The notes under the pieces were generated by a model, which worked only from the letters and a program-made list of their open reading frames with translations, ran no database searches and was not told where the DNA came from. The translations under genes and the position numbers were made by a program. DNA of 64,000 nucleotides, from NCBI GenBank assembly GCA_963779685.1, contig CAVZZG010000003.1:310001-374000 (forward strand), given 5' to 3'. Source of the DNA: CAVZZG01 sp963779685. Its GTDB lineage: Bacteria; Actinomycetota; Thermoleophilia; Gaiellales; F1-60-MAGs149. Of the stretch, positions 17,972 through 25,245 are shown piece by piece; position 1 is the stretch's first letter, and each line of letters starts with the position of its first letter.

Positions 17972-18159
17972 AACCGGCCAGCGACGCCCGCACCGGCCGG
18001 TGCCACTGTGTGCATCCCTTCTCCGTGGAGCGGGATGACCTGGCGGACGGACTTCTCGGGATGGGACTGACGAACCGGGTCGGTCGGGTCGGACGACGTC
18101 GAGGTCGGGACCGGGGTGGAGGAACGGTCCCGTGGTGTAGTCCGTGGTGTAGTCCTACA
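17972..18159. other. Non-coding end of the element: candidate oriT/promoter region with a tandem 12-bp repeat
   Basis: This 188-bp region lies between the relaxase start and attR. It contains two perfect tandem copies of GTGGTGTAGTCC (18132-18143 and 18144-18155), 4 bp from the repeat at 18160, and a GTCGG-rich stretch near 18080-18110. oriTs often lie beside relaxase genes, and tandem repeats near att sites can be integrase or excisionase arm sites. No function is demonstrated. Confidence 0.35.
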
Positions 18160-18294
18160 GCTGGACGGGGCTAGACAGGCGTTGCCATGAGTGGCGACGC
18201 CTGTGCCTGAATTCGGCTCGTTTGCAGGGAATTCCCGGATCCCTGCGGCATGCCCCCGGCAAGAATCGAACTTGCGCCCCAGGTTCCGGAGACC
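18160..18294. repeat. Right attachment repeat (attR) of the integrated element
   Basis: The direct-repeat partner of 7192-7326 (131/135 identical). It overlaps the 3' 44 nt of the tRNA-Arg gene, which stays intact here. The repeat also covers about 90 bp of tRNA 3' flank, so the crossover could lie anywhere inside it and the element is 10,968 bp long whichever point is chosen. Confidence 0.85.
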
Positions 18295-18322
18295 TGTGCT
18301 CTATCCACTGAGCTACGGGGGC
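18251..18322 (-). tRNA. tRNA-Arg (anticodon CCG)
   Basis: A 72-nt cloverleaf on the minus strand. The acceptor GCCCCCG pairs with CGGGGGC plus discriminator A, the D-arm is GCTC/GAGC, the anticodon stem CAGGT/ACCTG holds the loop CTCCGGA with anticodon CCG, and the T-arm GCAAG/CTTGC has loop TTCGATT. CCA is not encoded. It decodes CGG and serves as the integration site of the neighbouring element. Confidence 0.95.
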
Positions 18323-18499
18323 CGTGGCGCCGCAGTCTACCGAAGCGCCGCTGCGCGCCCTTCTTGATCATTTCGATAGTTCTGCAAGTAAGCACTCACA
18401 AATTCCCCATAAGGTGCCGATCTCACTAACGTGAGTGACGCAGTGCGCGTCGCTTTCCACCGAGATCGTCACGCACGTTGCACCCGCAAGGGGGATCTG

Positions 18500-19846
18500 A
18501 TGTCGCTACCGCCCGATAGGGACGAGCGCACGCCGCAGGAGTCCGAACTTCCCATCTGGGCCGTCCGTCCCATCGACGACGCCTGGGAGGAGCCCGTCGA
18601 GGAACCGGGCGCGCGTGCCCGGTTCGCCGTCGGCGAACGCCAGCGCACGCTCCGCGGCCGCGTCGCCGGCCGAACGGCAGGCTTGCTCGCCGTGGGGGCC
18701 CTCATGGTCGCCGGCATCGCCGGGGCAGCCCTCGCCGATACGGGCACGCCCTCCGCGGGCGCCGGAGCGACCGGCTCCACCGACGGGGCGACGTCGTCCG
18801 CCACCTCGACCGATACCGGTGGGGGCGGTGGTGCGAGCACGACGACCGATCCGAACGCCGGCGGCACCACCTCCTCGGGCTCCGGCTCGACCGGCGGATC
18901 GACCGGCGGATCGACCGGTACCGGCTCGTCCGGCGGATCCGGCACCACATCCAAGCCGGTCGTCCACAAGAGGAAGAAGAAGGCCAGGTTCCACCGCCAC
19001 ACGACGGTGAAGAAGCCCGCCCCGAAGCCCGCGGCCCCGCAGGTATCGGCGCTCCAGATCCTTCAGGCTCAGAACTACCAGCAGTACGGCGCGCCGCCGG
19101 CTGCGCTGCCGTCGACCCGGGAACTGTCCCGGCGCTCAGCCCGCCGCCTGGCGAAGATGCAGCGGCAGTACCGCGTGGCGTGGCCGGTGCTCGCGGCGAT
19201 CCGCAAGCTCCATCCGCGGCACCGCATGTCGCTCGCCGCCACGGCCGTCTGGCTCCATCGCCACGGTGCCCGGCGCGACCCGTCCCGGCCGTTCAAGTCG
19301 TTCCGGGCGGTAGCCCGCTACTACCACAGCCGCGACAAGGCGGAGCGGGTGCTCGCGCTGGCCTCGTACTACTGGGCCGTCCGCCGCACCGGCGTGACCC
19401 GTGGCCTCGAGGTCGAACGTGCCGGACTCGCGGACTCGGTCTTGCATGACCGCCACGTCTCCGTCTACCCGGCCGGCCAGTTCGACCTTGCAGCGCACCG
19501 CGTCGACCCTCGGGTGACGATGGCGATCCGCTACCTGGAGGCGGCGTTCGGCTCGGTCAGGATCTCGTGCCTCATCAGCGGCCACTCCGTGCTCACGGAG
19601 TCCGGCCACATCTCGGCGCACGTCTACGGCCGCGCCGTGGATATCGCAGCGGTCGGTGGGACGGACATCTACGGCCACCAGGGCCCGGGAACGGTCACCG
19701 AGCGCGCCGTGCGCCTCCTGCTGATGCTGCCGGCGGACGTCCGCCCGAACCAGATCATCTCGCTGATGGATCTCGACGGCCCGACCGGCAACACCGGCTC
19801 GTTCGCGCTGCCGGATCACTACGACCACATCCACATCGGCTACTAG
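18500..19846 (+). CDS. Membrane-anchored wall peptidase, M15/D-Ala-D-Ala carboxypeptidase-like
   Basis: A 448-residue protein. A cytoplasmic N-terminus is followed by a transmembrane helix (about 60-85, AGLLAVGALMVAGIAGAALA), a Gly/Ser/Thr-rich linker with repeated GGSTG, a Lys/Arg-rich segment and a C-terminal domain. The domain ends with ISGHSVLTESGHISAHVYG, RAVDIAAVGG and DHYDHIHIGY, giving the H..D and HxH zinc pattern of M15-like peptidases. ATG 18500 has AAGGGGGAT upstream, better supported than an in-frame start at 18431. It probably trims peptidoglycan outside the membrane. Confidence 0.75.
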   Translation: MSLPPDRDERTPQESELPIWAVRPIDDAWEEPVEEPGARARFAVGERQRTLRGRVAGRTAGLLAVGALMVAGIAGAALADTGTPSAGAGATGSTDGATSSATSTDTGGGGGASTTTDPNAGGTTSSGSGSTGGSTGGSTGTGSSGGSGTTSKPVVHKRKKKARFHRHTTVKKPAPKPAAPQVSALQILQAQNYQQYGAPPAALPSTRELSRRSARRLAKMQRQYRVAWPVLAAIRKLHPRHRMSLAATAVWLHRHGARRDPSRPFKSFRAVARYYHSRDKAERVLALASYYWAVRRTGVTRGLEVERAGLADSVLHDRHVSVYPAGQFDLAAHRVDPRVTMAIRYLEAAFGSVRISCLISGHSVLTESGHISAHVYGRAVDIAAVGGTDIYGHQGPGTVTERAVRLLLMLPADVRPNQIISLMDLDGPTGNTGSFALPDHYDHIHIGY

Positions 19847-19909
19847 CCGAACGTCTTCGGCGACGGCCCGGCGGAGCAGCGACCGCCGGGCCGTTATCGT
19901 TCGCGCGAC

Positions 19910-20923
19910 ATGCGCGTCCAGGCCAGCAAGTCGACGCTCGCTCTCGCCGAAACGTTCACCATCGCCCGCTCCTCGACGGACTTCGAGGAGGTCGTCCACG
20001 TGCAGGTCGACCATGCCGGCGTTACCGGGCGCGGTGAGGGCGCCCCGGTCGACTACTGGGGCGAGACGGCCGATTCGATGCTCTCGTTCGTCGAGGAGCA
20101 CGGCGCCGCCGTGATCGGCGACGACCCGTTCGCGCTCGAGGCGATCGGCCGCCGGCTCGCGGCCGTCCCGGGCTCGACGGGCGCGAAGATGGCACTCGAC
20201 GGCGCGCTCCACGACTGGATCGGCCGCAGCTGCGGGCAGCCCACGTGGCGTCTGCTCGGTATCGATCCCGGGACGATGCCGCCCACGTCGTACACCATCG
20301 GCATCGACACGATCGAGGGCACCGTCGACCGCACGCGGCGGGCGGTCGGCTTCGACGTGCTGAAGGTGAAGGTCGGCAACGCGGACGACCTCGCCCGCCT
20401 GCACGCGATCCGCGGCGCCACCTCGGCGCGCCTCCGCATCGATGGCAACGAGGGCTGGACGATCGACATCGCCCGGGCGCTGATGCCGGAACTGGTCGCC
20501 CTCGGCGTGGAGTTCGTCGAGCAGCCGTTCCCGGCCGGCGATCTCGAGGCGTTCCGAGCGCTGCGCGACATCAGCCCGCGCATCCCGGTGATCGTGGACG
20601 AGGGATGCAAGGACCTGACCTCGGTGGCTGCGATCGCGACCTACGCCGACGGCATCAACATCAAGCTCTCCAAGTGCGGCGGGATCCGCGAGGCGCTGCG
20701 CATGATCCACGCGGCGCGCGCGCTGGGGCTGTCGGTGATGCTCGGGTGCATGATCGAGTCCGAGCTCGGCATCGCCCAGGCTGCGCAGATCGCACCGCTG
20801 GTGGACTACGTCGATCTCGACGGGCACCTCCTCATCCGCGAAGGGCCGTTCCAGGGACTGGGATTCGCGGATGGCCGGCTCGTGCTGTCGACCGGGCCCG
20901 GCCTCGGGGTGGAGCCGCGGTGA
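19910..20923 (+). CDS. dgcA: Enolase-superfamily epimerase/racemase: dipeptide epimerase or N-acetyl-D-glutamate racemase (DgcA-like)
   Basis: A 337-residue muconate-lactonizing/enolase-group enzyme. FDVLKVKVGN holds the K-x-K catalytic pair (about residue 146-155), RIDGNEGW, EFVEQPF and VIVDEG supply the Mg ligands, INIKLSKCGG the second Lys, and DLDGHLL a DxD motif near the C-terminus. DxD is known from L-Ala-D/L-Glu epimerases, while the adjacent DUF1611 gene matches the DgcN-DgcA pair of D-glutamate catabolism. Sequence alone does not decide. TATCGT lies 9 nt before ATG 19910. It overlaps the next gene by GTGA. Confidence 0.8.
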   Translation: MRVQASKSTLALAETFTIARSSTDFEEVVHVQVDHAGVTGRGEGAPVDYWGETADSMLSFVEEHGAAVIGDDPFALEAIGRRLAAVPGSTGAKMALDGALHDWIGRSCGQPTWRLLGIDPGTMPPTSYTIGIDTIEGTVDRTRRAVGFDVLKVKVGNADDLARLHAIRGATSARLRIDGNEGWTIDIARALMPELVALGVEFVEQPFPAGDLEAFRALRDISPRIPVIVDEGCKDLTSVAAIATYADGINIKLSKCGGIREALRMIHAARALGLSVMLGCMIESELGIAQAAQIAPLVDYVDLDGHLLIREGPFQGLGFADGRLVLSTGPGLGVEPR

Positions 20924-21966
20924 GCGAGCGGCTCGCCATCTACGCCGGCAGGCAGTTCGACACGCTCAACGGCAAGACCGGCCATGGCGTCATCCGGTAT
21001 GCGCCGCGGGAGATCGTGGCCGTGGTCGACGAGGTGTCCGCCGGACGCACGGCGTCCGATGTCGTTCCGTACTGCCTGCGCCCGGTGCCGATCGTCGCGA
21101 CCGTCGCGGAGGCGGCCGCCCTGGGGGCGAACCGGCTGCTGATCGGCGTCGCGCCCGATGGCGGCAGGCTGTCGGCACCGTGGCGCGCGGCGCTGGCCGA
21201 GGCCATGGCACTGGGTATGGATGTCGAGGCAGGGCTCCACACGGTCCTCGGCGACGACCCGGAACTCGTGGCGCTGGCGGCGACGCACGGGCGCAGGCTG
21301 ATCGACCTGCGGGTGGGGCCCGACGACCTCGACACGCCGGTCGGATCCGACGGTCGCGACCCCTCCCTGCGCGTCGTCGAGTCGGTGGGCTCCGATTGCG
21401 CGATCGGCAAGATGACGGTGACGCTCGAGCTCGATCGCGCTGCCCGGGAGCGCGGTGAGCGCTCGGTGTTCGTCGCCACCGGCCAGACCGGTATCGCGAT
21501 CAGTGGCTGGGGCATCGCGGTCGACCACGTCATCTCCGACTACATCGCCGGCGCCGCCGAGCGCCTGGTCGACGAAGGTGCCGGGCGCGGCGACCTGCTG
21601 TTCGTCGAGGGCCAGGGCTCGCTCTACCACCCGGGCTACTCGGGCGTCACGCTCGGGCTGCTCCACGGCGCGGCGCCCGACGTGCTCGTGCTCTGCCACC
21701 TGGCGGGCCAGACCGCGATCCACTCCTACGAGTCGGTGAAGCTCCCGCCGATCGCCGAGATCGTGGCCCACTACGAGGCGGCCTGCAGGCCGGTGCGGCC
21801 GGCCAGGGTTGCCGCCATCGCCCTCAACACCCGTGGCATCGCCGACCCAGCGGCCGCGGCGGATGCGATCGGGCACGCGGCTGCCGAGACCGGGCTCGTG
21901 GTCGACGACCCGGTGCGCTTCGGCAGCGACCGACTGCTCGATGCCGTGCTGGCGGCCTTTCCTTGA
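20920..21966 (+). CDS. dgcN: DUF1611-family protein, DgcN-like (D-glutamate N-acetyltransferase type)
   Basis: A 348-residue DUF1611 protein. The N-terminal half is Rossmann-like (VPIVATVAEAAALGANRLLIG); the C-terminal half has the P-loop-like VGSDCAIGKMTVTLEL, FVATGQTGIAISGWG and EGQGSLYHPGYSGVTLGLLHG. Family members called DgcN acetylate D-glutamate ahead of DgcA racemisation. GTG 20920 overlaps the epimerase stop, and its own stop overlaps the TTG start of the M29 peptidase, so the three genes form a coupled operon. Assignment by family and pairing; activity not shown. Confidence 0.75.
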   Translation: MSERLAIYAGRQFDTLNGKTGHGVIRYAPREIVAVVDEVSAGRTASDVVPYCLRPVPIVATVAEAAALGANRLLIGVAPDGGRLSAPWRAALAEAMALGMDVEAGLHTVLGDDPELVALAATHGRRLIDLRVGPDDLDTPVGSDGRDPSLRVVESVGSDCAIGKMTVTLELDRAARERGERSVFVATGQTGIAISGWGIAVDHVISDYIAGAAERLVDEGAGRGDLLFVEGQGSLYHPGYSGVTLGLLHGAAPDVLVLCHLAGQTAIHSYESVKLPPIAEIVAHYEAACRPVRPARVAAIALNTRGIADPAAAADAIGHAAAETGLVVDDPVRFGSDRLLDAVLAAFP

Positions 21967-23069
21967 TCGATGCCGTAGCTGCCGATCGCATGGCGCAGGT
22001 CCTGGTGGAGCGGATGCTCGCGCTGCGTCCGGGGCAGACCTTGCTGATGGATGGGCCGACGATCGGTGCGCCGCTCTTCGAGCGTGTCGCCGCCCGCGCC
22101 GGGGCGATCGGAGCCCACGTCGTTGTGGAGGCGATGCCCGAGGGGGTGGAGCGGGCACTGCTGGCGGCGTCGTCGCCGGAGACGCTCGCCCGCGAGCACC
22201 TCGCCCACTCGGCGCTGATGCGCACCGTCGACGCCACCCTCCGCATCGACGCCGCGTTCGAGTCGGACGGGCTGGAGGGTGTTCCGGCCGACCGCTACCC
22301 CGCCTGGCAGCGCGGCCGGAGGCCGGGCGGGAGGATCCGCGCCGAACGTCACATGGCCGGGACGCTGCGGTGGGCCGTGGCACTGTGGCCGTGCGCCGCC
22401 TTCGCACGCGAGGCCGGGCTCGATGAGGCAGCCTTCGCCGACCTGGTGTTCCGGGCGGCGCGCTGCGACGAGCCGGACCCGATCGGGACCTGGGCCCGCC
22501 AGGGGGAGGCCCAGGCTCGCCTCATCGGCGAGCTCGAGCGCGGTTCGGAGCTTCGCATCGTCGCCCCGGGCACCGATCTCACGCTCGGCATCGGCGGCCG
22601 CGTGTGGCGCAACTCGTGTGCAGTGCGCAACCTGCCCGACGGCGAGGTGTTCACCGGCCCGCGTGAGACGAGCGCGGAGGGGACGATCACCTTCTCCTAC
22701 CCGGGCACGCGCGGCGGCCGGCGGGTGGACGGAATCCGGCTCTCGTTCGAGGGCGGGGTCATAACCGAGGCCACGGCCGCGGTTGGCCAGGATGTGCTCG
22801 ATGCCGCGCTGGCCACCGACGAGGGCGCCCGCCGGGTCGGCGAGATCGGCATCGGCACGAACTACCGCATCGACCGCTTCACCTCTCACACCATCCTGGA
22901 CGAGAAGATCGGCGGCACCGTGCACGTCGCGCTCGGATCGGGCTACCCGGAGACCGGCTCGACGAACGAGTCCGCGATCCACTGGGACCTCGTGTGCGAT
23001 CTCAGAGAAGGCGGCGAGGTCCTGCTCGATGGCAAGGCCCTGCGGGTCGCCGACTGGATTCCGGCCTAG
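21963..23069 (+). CDS. M29-family aminopeptidase
   Basis: A 368-residue M29 (AmpS/thermophilic aminopeptidase) protein. Conserved C-terminal metal-site stretches are visible: NLPDGEVFTGP (Glu), HTILDEKIGGTVHVALGSGY and NESAIHWDLVCDL (His, Asp). It starts at TTG 21963, overlapping the previous stop by TTGA. It removes N-terminal residues from peptides in the cytosol. Downstream of an epimerase and DgcN-like protein it probably hydrolyses the epimerised or recycled dipeptides. Confidence 0.85.
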   Translation: MIDAVAADRMAQVLVERMLALRPGQTLLMDGPTIGAPLFERVAARAGAIGAHVVVEAMPEGVERALLAASSPETLAREHLAHSALMRTVDATLRIDAAFESDGLEGVPADRYPAWQRGRRPGGRIRAERHMAGTLRWAVALWPCAAFAREAGLDEAAFADLVFRAARCDEPDPIGTWARQGEAQARLIGELERGSELRIVAPGTDLTLGIGGRVWRNSCAVRNLPDGEVFTGPRETSAEGTITFSYPGTRGGRRVDGIRLSFEGGVITEATAAVGQDVLDAALATDEGARRVGEIGIGTNYRIDRFTSHTILDEKIGGTVHVALGSGYPETGSTNESAIHWDLVCDLREGGEVLLDGKALRVADWIPA

Positions 23070-23075
23070 CTGCCT

Positions 23076-23339
23076 CTAGCCGGGAAGCAGCAGCTTCTGG
23101 CCGACCTGCAGGTCGGCGGTCGAGAGGTGGTTCGCCTGCTCGATGGTTGCGACGCCATCGCGTGGGTCGCCCGGGAGTTGGGCGTCCGCGATGGCCCACA
23201 ACGTGTCGCCCGGCGCCACCACGTATTCCCGTGCGGGACCTGCGCCGCTGGAGGGGGTGGCGTAGCGGAGGCCGCCGACAGCGAGTGTCGCGATGATCGC
23301 GAGGAACACGAGGCGACGCCGGACATACACATCGAACAC
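23076..23339 (-). CDS. SOS-controlled membrane LysM protein, YneA-like
   Basis: An 87-residue protein: a short basic N-terminus (YVRRR), one transmembrane helix (LVFLAIIATLAVGG) and one LysM domain (residues 38-87, EYVVAPGDTLWAIAD, NHLSTADLQVGQKLLLPG). This matches the architecture of YneA, the LexA-repressed division inhibitor of Gram-positives. GTG 23339 lies 7 nt after a perfect TATAAT; GTG 23330 is an alternative. The start codon lies inside a LexA box, so expression should follow DNA damage. Division inhibition is inferred from architecture and regulation. Confidence 0.75.
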   Translation of the reverse strand: MFDVYVRRRLVFLAIIATLAVGGLRYATPSSGAGPAREYVVAPGDTLWAIADAQLPGDPRDGVATIEQANHLSTADLQVGQKLLLPG

Positions 23340-23374
23340 GTGTTCGATTATAGACGAACAGACGTTCGTGTCAA
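23333..23374 (-). promoter_or_regulatory. Consensus promoter carrying two LexA boxes
   Basis: On the minus strand: -35 TTGACA (23374-23369), 16-bp spacer, -10 TATAAT (23352-23347). LexA box 2, CGAACGTCTGTTCG (23368-23355), fills the spacer; box 1, CGAACACGTGTTCG (23346-23333), covers the expected start site and the GTG at 23339. Both match CGAAC-N4-GTTCG and their centres are 22 bp apart. A perfect promoter thus appears fully shut by LexA. Confidence 0.9.
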
Positions 23375-23397
23375 GGGACCGCGGGGGCCCCTCGGCG

Positions 23398-24468
23398 CTA
23401 CGTGTGCACGGGCGAGCGGAGGCCCTGGATCTCGCGGATGGCTGCGAGCTCGCGGAGCGCCTCGACTTCGATCTGGCGGATGCGTTCGCGGGTGAGGCCG
23501 AACTCGCGGCCGATCTCGTCGAGCGTTCGCGGGTCCTGTCCGTCGAGGCCGTAGCGGAGCTCGAGCACGCGGCGGTAGCGCTCGGGGAGCGCGTTCAGCC
23601 CGAGCTGGAGCGCCTCGTGCCGGAGCTGATCGGCGACGGCGTCCATCGGGTCGATGGCCTCGGCGTCGGCGAGGAAGTCCGAGAACGAGGACTCGCCGTC
23701 GTCGCCCACGGGCTCCTCGAGCGAGATGGGCGAGCGGGCGGCCTTGCGGACGTCCAGCACCTGGTACAGCGGCAGCTTCGCCTCGCGCGCGATCTCCTCG
23801 TTGGAGGGTTCGCGCCCGAGCTTCAGCATGAGGATGCGCTCGGCCCGGTTGATCTTCTGGAGCCGCTCGACGACGTGCACGGGCAGGCGGATCGTGCGGC
23901 TCTTATCGGCCAGCGCGCGGGCGACGGCCTGCCGGATCCACCACGTGGCGTAGGTCGAGAACTTCAGGTCGCGCCGCCAGTCGAACTTCTCGACGGCGCG
24001 GATCAGGCCGAGGATGCCCTCCTGGATCAGGTCGAGGAAGCCGAGGCCCTGACCCCGGTAGTTCTTCGCGATCGACACGACCAGGCGCAGGTTCGACTCG
24101 ACCATCTGGCGTTTGGCCTGCAGGTCGCCCCGCTCCACGCGCTTGGCGAGGCGGATCTCGTCTGCCTTCGTCAGGAGGGGGTAGCGGCCGACCTCGTGCA
24201 GGAACAGCTGCAGCGAATCGGTCGTGCCCTCGTATGCCATGCGGCGTTGCTCGGGGGTGGGGCCGACCACCTTCGGCTCCTCCAGCAACTCGATGCCCTC
24301 GGCCTCGAAGATCCGGTAGACCTCTTCCATCGTCTCGACGTCGAACTCGTGGTCGAGTAGGGCCTCGGTGATCTCCGTCAGCGTCAGGACGCCGCGCTCA
24401 ACTCCCGTTTCAAGAAGCCGCTGGACCTCTGCGAGGTCGTGCAGTTCGCTCGGCTGCTCAACGATCAT
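23398..24468 (-). CDS. rpoD: Primary RNA polymerase sigma factor (RpoD/SigA type)
   Basis: A 356-residue sigma-70 with a short region 1.1-like N-terminus. Region 1.2 includes QLFLHEVGRYPLLT, region 2 NLRLVVSIAKNYRGQGLGFL and FDWRRDLKFSTYATWWIRQA (core- and -10-binding), region 3 follows, and region 4 has the -35-binding TLDEIGREFGLTRERIRQIE. The intact regions 1.2-4.2 indicate the housekeeping or a near-identical group 2 factor. It starts at ATG 24468 and is divergent from the MBL-fold gene. The SOS-controlled LysM gene follows on the same strand with its own promoter. Confidence 0.93.
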   Translation of the reverse strand: MIVEQPSELHDLAEVQRLLETGVERGVLTLTEITEALLDHEFDVETMEEVYRIFEAEGIELLEEPKVVGPTPEQRRMAYEGTTDSLQLFLHEVGRYPLLTKADEIRLAKRVERGDLQAKRQMVESNLRLVVSIAKNYRGQGLGFLDLIQEGILGLIRAVEKFDWRRDLKFSTYATWWIRQAVARALADKSRTIRLPVHVVERLQKINRAERILMLKLGREPSNEEIAREAKLPLYQVLDVRKAARSPISLEEPVGDDGESSFSDFLADAEAIDPMDAVADQLRHEALQLGLNALPERYRRVLELRYGLDGQDPRTLDEIGREFGLTRERIRQIEVEALRELAAIREIQGLRSPVHT

Positions 24469-24523
24469 AGAAAACGCACTACCCCCTCTGCCCGGGCGCG
24501 GTTAGCCTCCGACCGGCCACGGC

Positions 24524-24583
24524 TAGACTGACTCCCCCCCGCGGGAACCCGCGGGCCTTTCCGGAACGAACCTGGAGCTGATC
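24524..24583 (+). promoter_or_regulatory. -10 box and hairpin leader of the MBL-fold gene
   Basis: TAGACT at 24524-24529 would start transcription near 24536. The leader then folds into a 7-bp stem, CCCGCGG/CCGCGGG, with loop GAAC (24538-24555), followed by GGAG at 24574-24577. It may tune translation or act as an attenuator. Confidence 0.4.
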
Positions 24584-25243
24584 ATTCCCCTGCACGTCGC
24601 AGCACTCTCCCTCGGGCCCCTGGGGACCAACTGCTACATCGTGAGTCGTTCCGGTGCTGGGGACGCGCTGATCGTCGATCCGGGCGATGAGCCGGAGCGC
24701 GTCAGCGCGACGCTGTCGGCGGCCGGACTACGGTGTGTGGCGATCCTCGTCACCCACTCGCACTTCGACCACGTCGGCGCCGTGAGCCCGCTCGCGCGGG
24801 AGCACGGAGCCCCAGTGTACATCAGCGCGATCGACTCGCGGGCGCTTCTTTTCGTCAACGAGGACCTTCTCCCGGGCTTCGGCCCGTTCGAAGGTTACGA
24901 AGCCGATGTGAAGCTGCAGGGAGACGAGGTGCTGGAGCTCGCCGGGCTCGAGATTCGCTGCCACGCGGCGCCGGGTCACGACCCCGGGCACCTGGTCTAC
25001 GAGATCCGCGACCCGGCCGATGGCCAGACGGTACTGTGCGTCGGAGACGTGATCTTCCGTGGCAGCGTGGGACGGACGGACTTCGAGGGGGGCGACTGGG
25101 CGACGCTCGAAGCCTCGATCCTCAGGCTGTTCGAGGAGTGCCCGCTCGACGCGCCGGTACTCTCCGGGCACTCCGGCCCGACCACGCTCGAGCAGGAGTT
25201 GCGCACCAACCCGTTCCTCGACGCCGTCCGGGCCCGGGGGTAG
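24584..25243 (+). CDS. Metallo-beta-lactamase-fold hydrolase (glyoxalase II-like), unusual start codon
   Basis: About 219 residues with the metal site THSHFDHVG, GHDPGHLVYE, GDVIFRGSVGRTD and SGHSGPTT, as in glyoxalase II-type thioesterases. The conserved N-terminal LGPLGTNCYIV is encoded upstream of the first GTG (24641), yet no ATG, GTG or TTG exists in frame between a stop at 24524 and 24641. ATT 24584, 6 nt after GGAG, or CTG 24590 is therefore the likely start. It is 2 bp from hisS and probably in its operon. The substrate is unknown. Confidence 0.8.
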   Translation: MPLHVAALSLGPLGTNCYIVSRSGAGDALIVDPGDEPERVSATLSAAGLRCVAILVTHSHFDHVGAVSPLAREHGAPVYISAIDSRALLFVNEDLLPGFGPFEGYEADVKLQGDEVLELAGLEIRCHAAPGHDPGHLVYEIRDPADGQTVLCVGDVIFRGSVGRTDFEGGDWATLEASILRLFEECPLDAPVLSGHSGPTTLEQELRTNPFLDAVRARG

Positions 25244-25245
25244 GC

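Noticed and set aside
18323..18499. c-di-AMP (ydaO-type) riboswitch before the wall peptidase
   Set aside because: The AT-rich leader lacks the conserved paired blocks; only a short CTCAC/GTGAG inverted repeat (18422-18435) is visible.
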